A stretch of DNA of 64,000 nt from Bryobacterales bacterium (GTDB lineage: Bacteria; Acidobacteriota; Terriglobia; Bryobacterales; Bryobacteraceae). The position numbers and the translations under genes are program-made. A model generated the notes under the pieces. It did not search any database and was not told where the DNA came from. It worked only from the letters and a program-made list of their open reading frames with translations. The DNA is taken from positions 1-64,000 of the forward strand of contig JAIXKK010000066.1 of assembly GCA_026954325.1 (NCBI GenBank), given 5' to 3'. Positions 45,372-54,900 of this stretch are shown here, one piece after another (the first letter of the stretch is position 1; the number at the start of each line of letters is the position of its first letter).

Positions 45372-46091
45372 ATGATCAACAATTTGCGCCTGGGTTTCAG
45401 GGGATTGGCTCTCCTGAGCGTGATGTTCGCGTCCACAATCGCGGCAAATGCGGCGATTTTGGGAAACCTGAACATAAACGGGTCGGCCACCGTAAGTCTG
45501 ACAACGATCGATTTTTTGCCCTTGCTGGGCGGAACCGGTGGATTCACGGTCGCATCAGGAACCGGCAGCTTCGCGAATCTTTTACCTAATACCGGCACAA
45601 TCAAGGATCTTGATTCTACGATTCAACCCGTGGGGACGCCTCTCAACGTGCCTAACTTTGTGGTCCTGGAGGCGCTCCCGAACATGCAACTCACGTTGAC
45701 GTTCATCCAGCCGGGTGTCTACTCTTCCGCGCTATGCGGCGCTTCGCCCGCGCCAGGCCAAACCTGCACTCCGACTGTGCCGGGCGGTTCTCCTTTCAAC
45801 CTCCAGAATTTCGCCGGGTCTACTTCGACAGCGTCTTTTGGGGTTCTGGTGCAGGCTCTCGATACGAATACCGGAGAAGTCACCGCAGGCACGGGGACGT
45901 TCACCACCCCATTCTCGGTGCCATACCAGAGCATTCTGGCGACCCTCGGCAATAATGGCACGGTTAGCAACAATCCGTTTTCGGCCACTTTTACTCTCGA
46001 TACGATCGTTCCTGAACCGGCGACAATGACGATGGGCGCGCTTGGCTTGGGTCTTATCGTGTTGGGTGCAATCCGCAGGAAGCGCGCCTAA
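45372..46091 (+). CDS. PEP-CTERM sorting-domain secreted protein
   Basis: The 239-residue protein has an N-terminal signal peptide (LRLGFRGLALLSVMFASTIA, cleaved near ANAA). It has a Thr/Ser/Gly-rich body without enzyme motifs. Its C-terminus is VPEPATMTMGALGLGLIVLG followed by AIRRKRA, the PEP-CTERM tripartite signal recognised by exosortase (the PEP motif, a membrane helix, then basic residues). It is expected to be exported and attached to extracellular matrix. The ATG at 45372 is preferred over a GTG at 45369 because GGAGG lies 5 bases before the ATG. No exosortase gene is in the window. The NtrY/NtrX pair downstream recalls the sigma-54 control known for other PEP-CTERM systems. Confidence 0.9.
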   Translation: MINNLRLGFRGLALLSVMFASTIAANAAILGNLNINGSATVSLTTIDFLPLLGGTGGFTVASGTGSFANLLPNTGTIKDLDSTIQPVGTPLNVPNFVVLEALPNMQLTLTFIQPGVYSSALCGASPAPGQTCTPTVPGGSPFNLQNFAGSTSTASFGVLVQALDTNTGEVTAGTGTFTTPFSVPYQSILATLGNNGTVSNNPFSATFTLDTIVPEPATMTMGALGLGLIVLGAIRRKRA

Positions 46092-46434
46092 CTTCGTATC
46101 ATGGTCCGAAGCGGACGGTAACCCGTAGACGGGAATTGAGGTGCGCTTTGTGACCGTTTCACCGTTACTTTGAGGACTCCGCCGGCAAACCGCCCGGCGG
46201 CGAGCCGAATGCGGTGTTAGGCGGCGGCGATGTCCCACCGTGCCGCAAGCAATCAGGCTTCGACGCATACGGCTACGCTCCATGATGCCCCGCCGTGGCG
46301 GGGGAACACATGCGATCGAGATGAATGCCGGCCTGATGGGGGACAGCATTGCTCTCTTCGGTACGACCCTGGGAAATGGCGGACTGAGGGAACGCCGCAG
46401 CATGGCATAATCGGAGGGTAGGTCCGCAAACCCG
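46092..46434. other. Intergenic region between PEP-CTERM gene and ntrY-like gene
   Basis: These 343 bases hold no supported gene. A short hairpin, CCGCCGG with CCGGCGG (46179-46200), lies about 90 bases after the PEP-CTERM stop but has no T-run. A tiny perfect stem CCCGT-AG-ACGGG is near 46121-46132. Close to the sensor-kinase start, GGCATAATCGGAGG resembles a -10 element followed by a purine-rich ribosome site. Confidence 0.4.
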
Positions 46435-48474
46435 ATGAGGAAGCGCATTTTCTTCGGCACGGGGCTCGTGCTGCTGGCCATTCTGGTGACGCTGGTCATC
46501 TGGCAGAGCAGCTTCAGCTTTGGCGATTTTGACCCCACCACGGCCACCCAGACGTACGTGTTCTGGGCGGTATCGACACTGGTCTTCCTGTTGACGGTGA
46601 CTATCGGCTTCATACTGTTCAAGACGGCGTTGAAGCTGTATGTGGAGCGGCAGCGGAACCGGGAAGGCTCGCGGATCAAGACGCGGCTGGTCTTCGGGGC
46701 GCTGGCTTTGAGCTTCATGCCGGTGCTGTTTCTGGTGTTGTTCAGCGTTTCGGTCTTGAACTTCAACATTGCGAGGTGGTTCAGCAGGCCGGGACAGAAC
46801 ATCCGGTGGTCGCTGATTGAAGTGGGCGTGGCGATGGACCACGAGGCGCAGTTGCGGGCGAAGGTGCTGGCGCGGATGCTGACCGATGCGCATGAGCAAC
46901 CGGGACCCGAACTGGAGAAGTTCTGCGCCGAGCAGAACGTGGAACAGGCCTGGACCGAGAGCGCGGACGGGCAGCGGACATTTTTGTGCGGCAAGACGAG
47001 GCAGGCGACGGCGCGGTCCGTGGAAGGGCGGGCTCCGTTCGGCGCGGACGCGCAGGTTGCGGTGCGTCTGTTGATGCCTGTCGATTTCGCGGCCAAACAG
47101 AAGGAGATTGCGCAGCAGGTGGCGGAATACGATCTTCTGGCGAAGGAGCAGAAGCAGGTGCGGAACCTGTATCTGCTGCTGCTGTTTCTGATCACGCTGT
47201 TCATTCTGTTCGTGGCGACGTGGATTGCGCGGTTCATGGCGCGGCAGATCAGCGACCCGATCTCGGCGCTGCTGGAGGCGGCGGAAGAGGTGCGCAAGGG
47301 AAATCTGGCGTATCGCATCAAGGGGAACGCGCTCGACGAACTCGGAGTGCTGGTGCGGGCGTTCAACCAGATGACGCACGATCTGGACGCGAACAGCAGG
47401 GAGTTGGAACGGCGGCGCCGTTTTACGGAAGCGATACTCGAAAGTATTCCCACCGGCGTCATCTCTCTTGCTCCGGACGGCGCCATCCAGCGCTACAACC
47501 AGGCGTTGAGCAACATTTTCCCCACGCTCAAGCCGGAAAAGCTGACGGCGGTGGATCATTTGCTGCCGTGCGAAGAGGCCAAGGAGATCCGCTACCTGAT
47601 GAAACGGGCGCGGCGCACGGGCGTGGCGTCGCGGCAGCTTGACTTCCGCAGGGGAAGGACGACGATGCATCTTGCGGTTACGGTGGCGGCGCTCGAGGAG
47701 GAAGGGAATTCGGGCTTTGTGGTAGTGATTGAGGATACCAGCGAACTGCTGCGCGCGCAAAAGGCGGCCGCATGGCACGAGGTGGCGCGGCGCGTGGCGC
47801 ACGAGATCAAGAATCCGCTGACCCCGATTGCGCTATGCGCGGAGCGCGCGGTGCGTCAATTGGACCGGTTGGGAATCTCTTCGGATTCGAGCCGGATTCT
47901 GCGCGAGTGCTGCCAGACGATCCTGAGCGAAGTGGAGTCCGTGAAGACATTGGTGGACGAGTTCTCGCGGTTTGCGCGTTTCCCGAGCGCGCAGCCGGCT
48001 CCCGGGGATTTGAACGAGGTGGTGGAGGCGGCGCTGGCGGTTTTCCACGGGCGGCTGGATGGAATTGAGTTGCGCAAGGAATTGGAGCCGCATCTTCCGG
48101 CGGTGAATATCGACCGCGAGCAGTTCCGGCGCGCGGTGGTGAACCTGGTGGACAACGCCGCGGAGGCGATGCACGACTCGCACGTGCGCCGGCTTTCCAT
48201 TGTCACGCGGACCGGCACGCCGGAAGCGGTGGAACTGATTATCGCGGACACGGGTTGCGGCGTTTCACCGGAAGACAGAGAACGGCTGTTCCTACCCACC
48301 TTTTCCACCAAGGGGCGCGGCACGGGTTTAGGACTGGCGATTGTAAATCACATTCTTTCCGAGCATCAAGCGCACATTCGCGTGGAAGACAATGTCCCCG
48401 TGGGGGCGCAATTTATCGTGGAGATCCCGGTGGCGGCGGGCGTGGAAGCGGATTACGCCGGTGTCGAGGCATGA
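46435..48474 (+). CDS. NtrY-type sensor histidine kinase
   Basis: This 679-residue membrane kinase has two N-terminal helices within about residues 1-65, a third near 85-110 (FGALALSFMPVLFLVLFSVS) and a fourth at about 244-265 (LLLFLITLFILFVATWIARF). They are followed by HAMP (DPISALLEAAEEVRKGNLAY), a PAS domain (AILESIPTGVISLAPDGAIQ), and HisKA with His456 in ARRVAHEIKNPLTPI. The HATPase domain has NLVDNAAEAM, DTGCGVSPED and GRGTGLGLAI. This order is that of NtrY. Its stop overlaps the start of the response-regulator gene by 4 bp, so the two form a pair. The signal is unknown; nitrogen status, redox or envelope matrix control are all possible from family knowledge. Confidence 0.93.
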   Translation: MRKRIFFGTGLVLLAILVTLVIWQSSFSFGDFDPTTATQTYVFWAVSTLVFLLTVTIGFILFKTALKLYVERQRNREGSRIKTRLVFGALALSFMPVLFLVLFSVSVLNFNIARWFSRPGQNIRWSLIEVGVAMDHEAQLRAKVLARMLTDAHEQPGPELEKFCAEQNVEQAWTESADGQRTFLCGKTRQATARSVEGRAPFGADAQVAVRLLMPVDFAAKQKEIAQQVAEYDLLAKEQKQVRNLYLLLLFLITLFILFVATWIARFMARQISDPISALLEAAEEVRKGNLAYRIKGNALDELGVLVRAFNQMTHDLDANSRELERRRRFTEAILESIPTGVISLAPDGAIQRYNQALSNIFPTLKPEKLTAVDHLLPCEEAKEIRYLMKRARRTGVASRQLDFRRGRTTMHLAVTVAALEEEGNSGFVVVIEDTSELLRAQKAAAWHEVARRVAHEIKNPLTPIALCAERAVRQLDRLGISSDSSRILRECCQTILSEVESVKTLVDEFSRFARFPSAQPAPGDLNEVVEAALAVFHGRLDGIELRKELEPHLPAVNIDREQFRRAVVNLVDNAAEAMHDSHVRRLSIVTRTGTPEAVELIIADTGCGVSPEDRERLFLPTFSTKGRGTGLGLAIVNHILSEHQAHIRVEDNVPVGAQFIVEIPVAAGVEADYAGVEA

Positions 48475-49844
48475 AGCGGCATCGCATTCTCGTTGTCGAT
48501 GACGAGCCCGGGATCCGGCAATCCCTGAAGGGGGTCCTCGAGGACGAGGGCTACGAAGCGAATTGCCTGGAGACGGCCGAGGAGGCGCTGGAGGAACTCT
48601 CGCGCCACCCTTATGACGTCATCCTGTTGGATATCTGGCTGCCGGGGATGGACGGGTTGGAAGCTCTGCTGCGGGTACAGGAGATTCCCATCGAAGAGCG
48701 CCCGACGGTGGTGATGATCAGCGGCCATGGAACCATCGAGACCGCGGTGAAGGCGACTAAGATGGGGGCGTTTGATTTTCTCGAGAAGCCGCTGAGCATT
48801 CAGAAGATCAGCATTACGCTGAAGAACGCCATCCAGCAGCACCGCCTGGAACTGGAGGTGCAGCGGCTGAAGCAGGAAAGCGGCCCGGGGCCGGAGATCA
48901 TCGGCAACAGCGTGCCCGTGAAGGCGCTGCGGCAGCAGTTGCGGTTGATGGCGTCCACCAACGGCCGGGTGTTGATCTACGGGGAAAGCGGGGCGGGCAA
49001 GGAGTTGGTGGCCCACGCCATCCATGCGCTGAGCCCGCGGGCAGCCGAGCCGTTCGTGGAGATCAACTGCGCCACGATTCCCGAGGATCTGATCGAGAGC
49101 GAACTGTTCGGGCACCGCAAAGGGAGCTTCTCCGGAGCGGCGGAGGACAAGACAGGCAAGTTCGAGAAGGCGCATGGCGGCACGCTTTTTCTTGACGAAG
49201 TGGGAGACATGAGCCTGAAGACGCAGGCCAAGGTGCTGCGGGCGCTCGAGGAGCAGCGTTTTGAGCCCGTGGGCGCTTCGGAGTTCGTGCGCGTGGATGT
49301 GCGGGTGATCGCGGCGACGAACAAGAACCTGGAGCGCGAGATCGAGCGGGGCAATTTTCGCGAGGACCTGTTCTACCGTCTGAACGTGATTCCCTTCAGC
49401 GTGCCTCCACTGCGCGAGCGCGTGGAAGACATTCCGTTGCTGGCGAATCATTTCCTGAACGAGTTCGCGAGTTCCTACGGCCGGAAGCATAAGGAACTCA
49501 CGCCGGAAGCCTACGGGGTATTGCAGGATTATCACTGGCCGGGGAATGTGCGGGAACTGAAGAACCTGATGGAGCGGATTGTGATCATGAATCCGCAGTC
49601 GCGCATCGACGCGCGGCACATTCCGCTGAATCCGGCAAGGCGCTCGGTGTTCGAGCGGCCGATGGATTTCTTCGGGAGCCTGGCGGAGGTTCGGGAGGCG
49701 GCCGAGCGGGAGTACATTCTGAAGAAACTCGAGGAGACGAAGGGGAACGTGTCGCGGACGGCGGAATTGCTCGGGCTGGAGCGGAGCAACCTCTATCGCA
49801 AGATGAAGGCGCTGGGGATTGCGGCCGCGGAGCCGCGCTCTTAG
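48471..49844 (+). CDS. NtrX/NtrC-type sigma-54 response regulator
   Basis: The 457-residue regulator has a receiver domain with acidic pocket Asp10-Asp11 and phosphoacceptor Asp54 (VILLDIWLPGMDG). An AAA+ sigma-54 activation domain follows, with Walker A GESGAGKE at 171-178, ELFGHRKGSFSGAAED holding the sigma-54-contact loop, and Walker B GGTLFLDEVGDM. Arg-finger region sequences are FREDLFYRLNVI and HWPGNVRELKNLMER. A Fis-type helix-turn-helix ends the protein (GNVSRTAELLGLERSNLYRK). The contact loop reads GSFSGA instead of GAFTGA, which may weaken or alter sigma-54 interaction. The ATG at 48471 overlaps the kinase stop. Confidence 0.94.
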   Translation: MKRHRILVVDDEPGIRQSLKGVLEDEGYEANCLETAEEALEELSRHPYDVILLDIWLPGMDGLEALLRVQEIPIEERPTVVMISGHGTIETAVKATKMGAFDFLEKPLSIQKISITLKNAIQQHRLELEVQRLKQESGPGPEIIGNSVPVKALRQQLRLMASTNGRVLIYGESGAGKELVAHAIHALSPRAAEPFVEINCATIPEDLIESELFGHRKGSFSGAAEDKTGKFEKAHGGTLFLDEVGDMSLKTQAKVLRALEEQRFEPVGASEFVRVDVRVIAATNKNLEREIERGNFREDLFYRLNVIPFSVPPLRERVEDIPLLANHFLNEFASSYGRKHKELTPEAYGVLQDYHWPGNVRELKNLMERIVIMNPQSRIDARHIPLNPARRSVFERPMDFFGSLAEVREAAEREYILKKLEETKGNVSRTAELLGLERSNLYRKMKALGIAAAEPRS

Positions 49845-50038
49845 TTTCCCCGGCATGGCCAACGGCCGAAGTGCGGGGTGGCAGGGCGATGATACGGGCA
49901 TGGTCCTGGCAGGCTCCCACGGGATTGACGGTTTCCCGCTGCGTCCGGAAGCGGCGGATCATGCGGCGCCGCGCGCATGTTACGAATTGTGGGAGTTGAC
50001 GATACGTGGCGAGTGGGGCGTGCGATGATGGCTGTAAG

Positions 50039-51208
50039 ATGGTAAGCCGTATCGTGCGCCTGTCCTGGCTGGTATTGACGGGTCTTGGGGCAGTGGCGCC
50101 GCCGCCCGCCGTTACCCGCTTGCGAGTCCCGGAGGGTGGCATTCAGCCACAGGTGGCGGAAGAGCGGGATGGCGGGATTCACATGCTTTACTTCCTGGGC
50201 GATCCCAAGGGCGGAGATCTCTACTACGTTCGGGCGAAGGCGGCGGGAGAAGCATTCTCCAGGCCGATGCGGGTGAATTCGCAGCCCGGCAGCGCGGTCG
50301 CCATTGGAACGATTCGCGGTGGGCAGATCGCCCTCGGCAAGGGCGGACGTGTACACGTGGCGTGGAACGGCTCGAACAGCGCGCTGCCGCAAGGCCCCGT
50401 AAACCCGGAGTCCGGAAAGCCGGGCAACCCCATGCTCTACGCGCGGCTGAATGACGAGGGGACGGCATTCGAGCCCCAGCGCAATCTGATGTCCCGCACC
50501 TTCGGGCTGGATGGCGGAGGTACGGTGGCGGCGGATGCGGACGGAAACGTATATGTCGCGTGGCACGGCAAGGGGATGGGCGCGGCGAAAGGAGAAGCGG
50601 GAAGGCAGGTCTGGGTTGCGGAGTCGCACGACGGCGGGAAGACCTTTCGTCCGGAAGGCCAGGCCTGGAAGGCGCAAACGGGCGCCTGCGGATGTTGCGG
50701 GATGGCGATGTTCGGAACGCGCGAGGGGACGCTGCTGGCCCTCTACCGGTCCGCCACGGAAGAGGTTCACCGCGATATCTATCTGCTGGCTTCGGAGGAC
50801 AAGGGGAAAAGCTTTCACGGGTCGCTCGTGCAGCGCTGGGAGATCAATGCCTGCCCGATGAGCAGCATGTCCTTTGCGGAGAATCGGGGTACAACGGTGG
50901 CTGCGTGGGAGACCGGGGGGCAGGTGTTCTACGGCGAGGTAAGCGCGGATAAGGTGGCGAAACCGGTTGGGGCTCCGGGTGAGGGAAAAGGGCGCAAGCA
51001 TCCGCGCGTGGCAAGGAACGCAAGAGGCGAAACGCTGCTTGCCTGGACTGAGGGAACGGGATGGCAGCGCGGCGGTTCGCTGGCATGGCAATTGTTCGAC
51101 CCAAGTGGGAATCCTATCGGGGAGAAGGGCGGCGCGGCCGGAGTGCCGGCGTGGAGTTTCGGAAGCGTCGTTGCGCGGGGGGATGGGACGTTCGTCATAT
51201 ATTATTGA
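50039..51208 (+). CDS. Exported BNR/sialidase-like beta-propeller protein
   Basis: The 389-residue product has an N-terminal hydrophobic leader (MVSRIVRLSWLVLTGLGAVA) and a sialidase-type propeller with Asp-box repeats. SHDGGKTF lies near residues 196-203 and SEDKGKSF near 252-259. Further repeats read GGRVHVAWNGS, DGNVYVAWHGKGMG and RGETLLAWTEGTGW. A vicinal CGCCGM motif near 215-225 and CPMSSMSF are unusual for sialidases. Canonical sialidase arginine and FRIP motifs are not evident, so hydrolase activity is doubtful. An upstream in-frame start at 50006 would place 11 non-leader residues in front. Confidence 0.75.
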   Translation: MVSRIVRLSWLVLTGLGAVAPPPAVTRLRVPEGGIQPQVAEERDGGIHMLYFLGDPKGGDLYYVRAKAAGEAFSRPMRVNSQPGSAVAIGTIRGGQIALGKGGRVHVAWNGSNSALPQGPVNPESGKPGNPMLYARLNDEGTAFEPQRNLMSRTFGLDGGGTVAADADGNVYVAWHGKGMGAAKGEAGRQVWVAESHDGGKTFRPEGQAWKAQTGACGCCGMAMFGTREGTLLALYRSATEEVHRDIYLLASEDKGKSFHGSLVQRWEINACPMSSMSFAENRGTTVAAWETGGQVFYGEVSADKVAKPVGAPGEGKGRKHPRVARNARGETLLAWTEGTGWQRGGSLAWQLFDPSGNPIGEKGGAAGVPAWSFGSVVARGDGTFVIYY

Positions 51209-51469
51209 ATCCCGTGCCGCCTTTGGGTAGGATCGCGCAATTGCCGTGCCTGCCGCGCTCCATTCTCTTCATTTATTTGGCGCGCGCCAAGACAGCGCTC
51301 TCGCGGCCGGCCGCCGCGGATGATGACCGCGGCCGTCGATTTCGCCGAAGACGAAGTCTCCGGGATGGATGGATGTTAGCGCCCGGTATACGCGGTATTA
51401 GCTGAGAGGGCGCCGGATTTTTTTGATTCCGGCCATCCGGTTTCCCGTGGGCGCTACACTGAGGAAGCT
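51209..51469. other. Intergenic region before AhpD-like gene
   Basis: No gene is supported in these 261 bases. GCGCCC and GGGCGC arms (about 51377-51416) flank a 20-odd base loop and are followed by a run of seven T residues near 51419-51425, a possible weak terminator for the propeller gene. GAGGAAG just before 51470 is the ribosome site of the next gene. Confidence 0.4.
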
Positions 51470-51859
51470 ATGATTCCACTCATTGAATATGACGATGCCT
51501 CGCCGGAGGTGCGTGCCGTGTATGACGACATCATGGCGGCCCGGAAGACGGATTACATCAACAATTTCTGGAAGGTGATCGCGCATCATCCGCCGACGCT
51601 ACAGCGGACTTGGGAGCGGGTGAAGACGATGATGGGCGCGTCCGGCGCGCTCGATCCGGTGACGCGGGAGATGATCTATATTGCCGTCAGCGTGACGAAC
51701 AATTGCGAATATTGCATTGCGACACACAGCGCCTCGGCGCGGGCGAAGGGAATGACGGACGAGATGTTCGGTGAGTTGATGGCGATCATCGGGCTGGCGA
51801 ATGAGACGAACCGCCTGGCGAACGGATATCGCGTACAGGTGGACGAACGCTACCGATGA
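51470..51859 (+). CDS. AhpD-like carboxymuconolactone decarboxylase family protein
   Basis: The 129-residue protein carries the AhpD-type active site NNCEYCIATHSASARAKGM, with Cys79, Cys82 and His86. The helical body begins WKVIAHHPPTLQRTWERVKT. Proteins of this size and motif act as peroxidase-associated disulfide reductases or as uncharacterised CMD-family proteins. The CxxC...H relay suggests redox activity rather than decarboxylation. It is a single gene, followed by a bidirectional hairpin shared with convergent receptor 4. Confidence 0.92.
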   Translation: MIPLIEYDDASPEVRAVYDDIMAARKTDYINNFWKVIAHHPPTLQRTWERVKTMMGASGALDPVTREMIYIAVSVTNNCEYCIATHSASARAKGMTDEMFGELMAIIGLANETNRLANGYRVQVDERYR

Positions 51860-51864
51860 AGAAA

Positions 51865-51891
51865 GAAGGGCGGCTCCGGGAGCCGCCCTTC
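51865..51891. terminator. Bidirectional hairpin between AhpD-like gene and receptor 4
   Basis: A perfect 12-bp stem (GAAGGGCGGCTC with GAGCCGCCCTTC) with a 3-base loop lies 5 bases after the AhpD-like stop and 11 bases from the receptor 4 stop. On the minus strand it is followed by TTTCTTCA, so it best serves receptor 4. On the plus strand no T-run follows. Confidence 0.75.
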
Positions 51892-51902
51892 CCACGGTTG
51901 AG

Positions 51903-54900
51903 TCAGAAATACAGCTTCAAGGCCAACTGCAACTGCCTCGGGGTATTCAGGAGGTCGCCGCTCGATGTCAGTACGCCGAACTGCTGGCTTTGAATCTGTA
52001 GCGATCCGGTGCCGAAACGCACGCGGTTGAACACATTGAACGCCTCCGCGCGGAAGTCCAGGCGGATGCGCTCATGAATCGGGATGCCCTTGGTCAGCGA
52101 GATGTTCTCCGTGTAGTTGGGGAACTGGCGGAACTTCGGATTGTAACGGGTCATGTTGCCGAAGTACTGCGTTGTGCCGGCGAATTGCGTGCCCACCTGC
52201 GCCGGGAAGAAGGACGCGGGCTGCACGAACGTATCCACGGAAGGATCGAAGCCGCCGCCCTTGGTGGAAGCGCGCCAGCCGTCGTAGGTGGAGATGAGCG
52301 GGCGGTTGCCCGCGGCAAACAGCACGGTTGGCGTTCCCACGGAGGTGCCCAGCGGAAGCGGCTGGCCGCCGGCATAGAAGGCGACACCGCTGACCCGCCA
52401 GTTGCCGAGAATGGCGGCGGCCGGCCCTTTGTTGAGCATGGCCTTGCCCCTGCCGAACGGCAGTTCCCAAATGGCGGAGATTTTCACGTTGTGGGTGATG
52501 TCGAACTGTCCGATGGACTTCTCCAGCCCGCGGTTGAAGTGGTCGACGGCCGTGCCGCTACCCCAGTAGCTGTCGGAATCGGTGAGGAGTTTCGACAGAA
52601 CATACGAGGCCTGCACGGTGACTCCCTTGGCGTAGCGGCGCTCGACGCGGAAGATGGCCGCGTGGTAGCTGGAATGGCCGCTGTGGTCGCCGCCGCCGGT
52701 GTAGGTGTCGATGCTTGAGTACTGGGGAAATGGACGAAGCGCGCGGGCCACCGTCGCGCCGCTTCCCCAGCAGGCGTCTTTCGAAATACAGGTGCTCAGG
52801 GCGAAAGTCGGGTACGGGCTCCGGAATCCGGCCGCCGCCGCCGCGGGGGAGGTAACGAGGCTGTTCAGCAGGGAGTAGCCGTACTGATTGAGAAGCTTCG
52901 GATCCAATTGGTTATAGTTCAGCAACTGCGTTTGCAGGTGTGACCCGACCATGCCGTTGTAGGACATCTCGAGAATGGTGCTGCCGGAAAGCTGGTGCTG
53001 GATGGATAGATTCCAGAAGTTCTGCTCCGGGAGCCGCGTCGCTTCCCGGCCCTGGAACCACGGCATGCTGTCCTTGTTCGAGAAGGACGGGTCGATGAAC
53101 GGGGGTATGGGATAGTCGGGGAAGCCGTTCTTCAGGGTCATGTTCGGCAGGATGCCGTTAGTTCCCTGGTCGGGAACGCCATAGGTCTGCGTAAACCCGC
53201 GGAAGTGCGAGGACCCGGTTACCGTGGTGACGGCTCCGAAGGAGCGGCCGTAGGAAGCGCGGACCACTGTGTTGGACGCCATTTGATAGGCGAAGCCGAT
53301 GCGCGGGCCGAAGCCTTTGAACCACGAATCGGCGAGCGTGCGCGAGCCTTCACGGCCTTCTCCGGTGCCTGCATAAATGAGAGCTCCGGGGATGTTGCCC
53401 GCCCGCGGGTTCGGGCGGGTCGGAGAGAAGTCGCTCCAGCGATCTTCGAGCCCGGTAGGCGGCATCTGCGCCTCCCAGCGGAGCCCGTAGTTTACCGTCA
53501 GTTTGCTGTTCACGCGCCAGTCGTCCTGGATATAGCCCGCGTAGAAGGGCCATTGCTGCCCGATGAACCGGATGGTGTCGATCTGGCCGCCATTGGCGTA
53601 CCCCAGCAGGAACGAGGCGAAGGAGGAGCCTCCCAACGCCGGGTTGTTGCTGTTAGGGACTCCCGTATTGAGATAGCTGAAACTGGCGCAGCCGGCAACG
53701 CACTGGCGTCCGAAACCGTTGTAGTGCGTGAGTTGGAACTGGCCGCCGAACTTGATGGTGTGGGCTCCTCTCACCCAAGTGAAGTCGTCGTTGTAGCCGT
53801 AGATCGTGTTCTCGCTGCCGTTGTTGGCTCTGCCGCCCCAACCCGTGATGTCCCCGAAGTCGAGGTTGAGGAGGTTCTGGGCACAGTCCGGCACGTTGCC
53901 GAGGCATACTTTGTCCTTCCAATTGATGCCGCTCTTGACGGTGGCCTGTGGCGGATCGTGGTTCTCGCGCCAGTTGTTGCCGCCGGCGTAGAAGTGGTTG
54001 AGTTTGGTGGGGCTCATGGTCCAGTCCCAACTGAAGCGGAAGACGTCGCTATTCTGCTGAAGGTCGTTGTAGTTGGAATAGAGCCCGGGCAGCGTCGGTG
54101 GGCCGTTGGGGCCGGGTTCCATCGACCTGCGGTTGTATCCGTAGTAACCCGAGATGCGGTGCTTGTCGTTGAAGATGTGGTCCCCTTTGACGCTGATCTT
54201 GGTGTTCGGATTGACGTTGGTGCCATTGGCGACGAAGTAGTTATTGTTGACGTAGCCGATGGTTCCCGGCGCAGCGCCCGTGTTCGGCTTCAGCGTGCCG
54301 TTGGCCGTGAAAGCGGCCAACGCTTTCACCGAGATGGGGTCGAACATGCTCTGGGGAATCCTGTTGCCGGCAAATGGAGCGCGTGTATAGGATCCATCGG
54401 CGTTGCGAACCTGCGTGGTGGGGTCGTAAATGGGACGCTGCTTACCTGCCGCATCCACCCAGTTGCTGAAGTCGCCGGTCAACATTTCCGGCGCGGGGAC
54501 GGATTGCGTGAAGCCAGTGGCTCCGGCGCGGTTGCGGAAGCCTTCAAACGAAGCGAAGAAGAAGCTCTTGTTCTTTCCGGAATACACTTTCGGGATGAGG
54601 ACCGGCCCGCCGAAGCTGGCTCCGAAGTCACTCTGTTTGTATATGGGAATGGGAATTCCCGCGCGGTTGTTGAAGAAATTATTGGCATCGAACGCGTTGT
54701 TCCGCAGGAACTCGTAGGCGGAGCCATGGAACTCGTTGGAGCCGCCCTTGGAAACGAAGTTCATGACGCCTCCGCCGGCGTGCCCGAACTCGGCCTTGAA
54801 GCCGTTCGAGTCCACGGTGAATTCCGTGATTGCCTCGAGCGAAGGGGCATTGGTGGCCACCCAGCTTTGTTGCAGGGCGCGGGCGGTGTTGGCCGAAATG

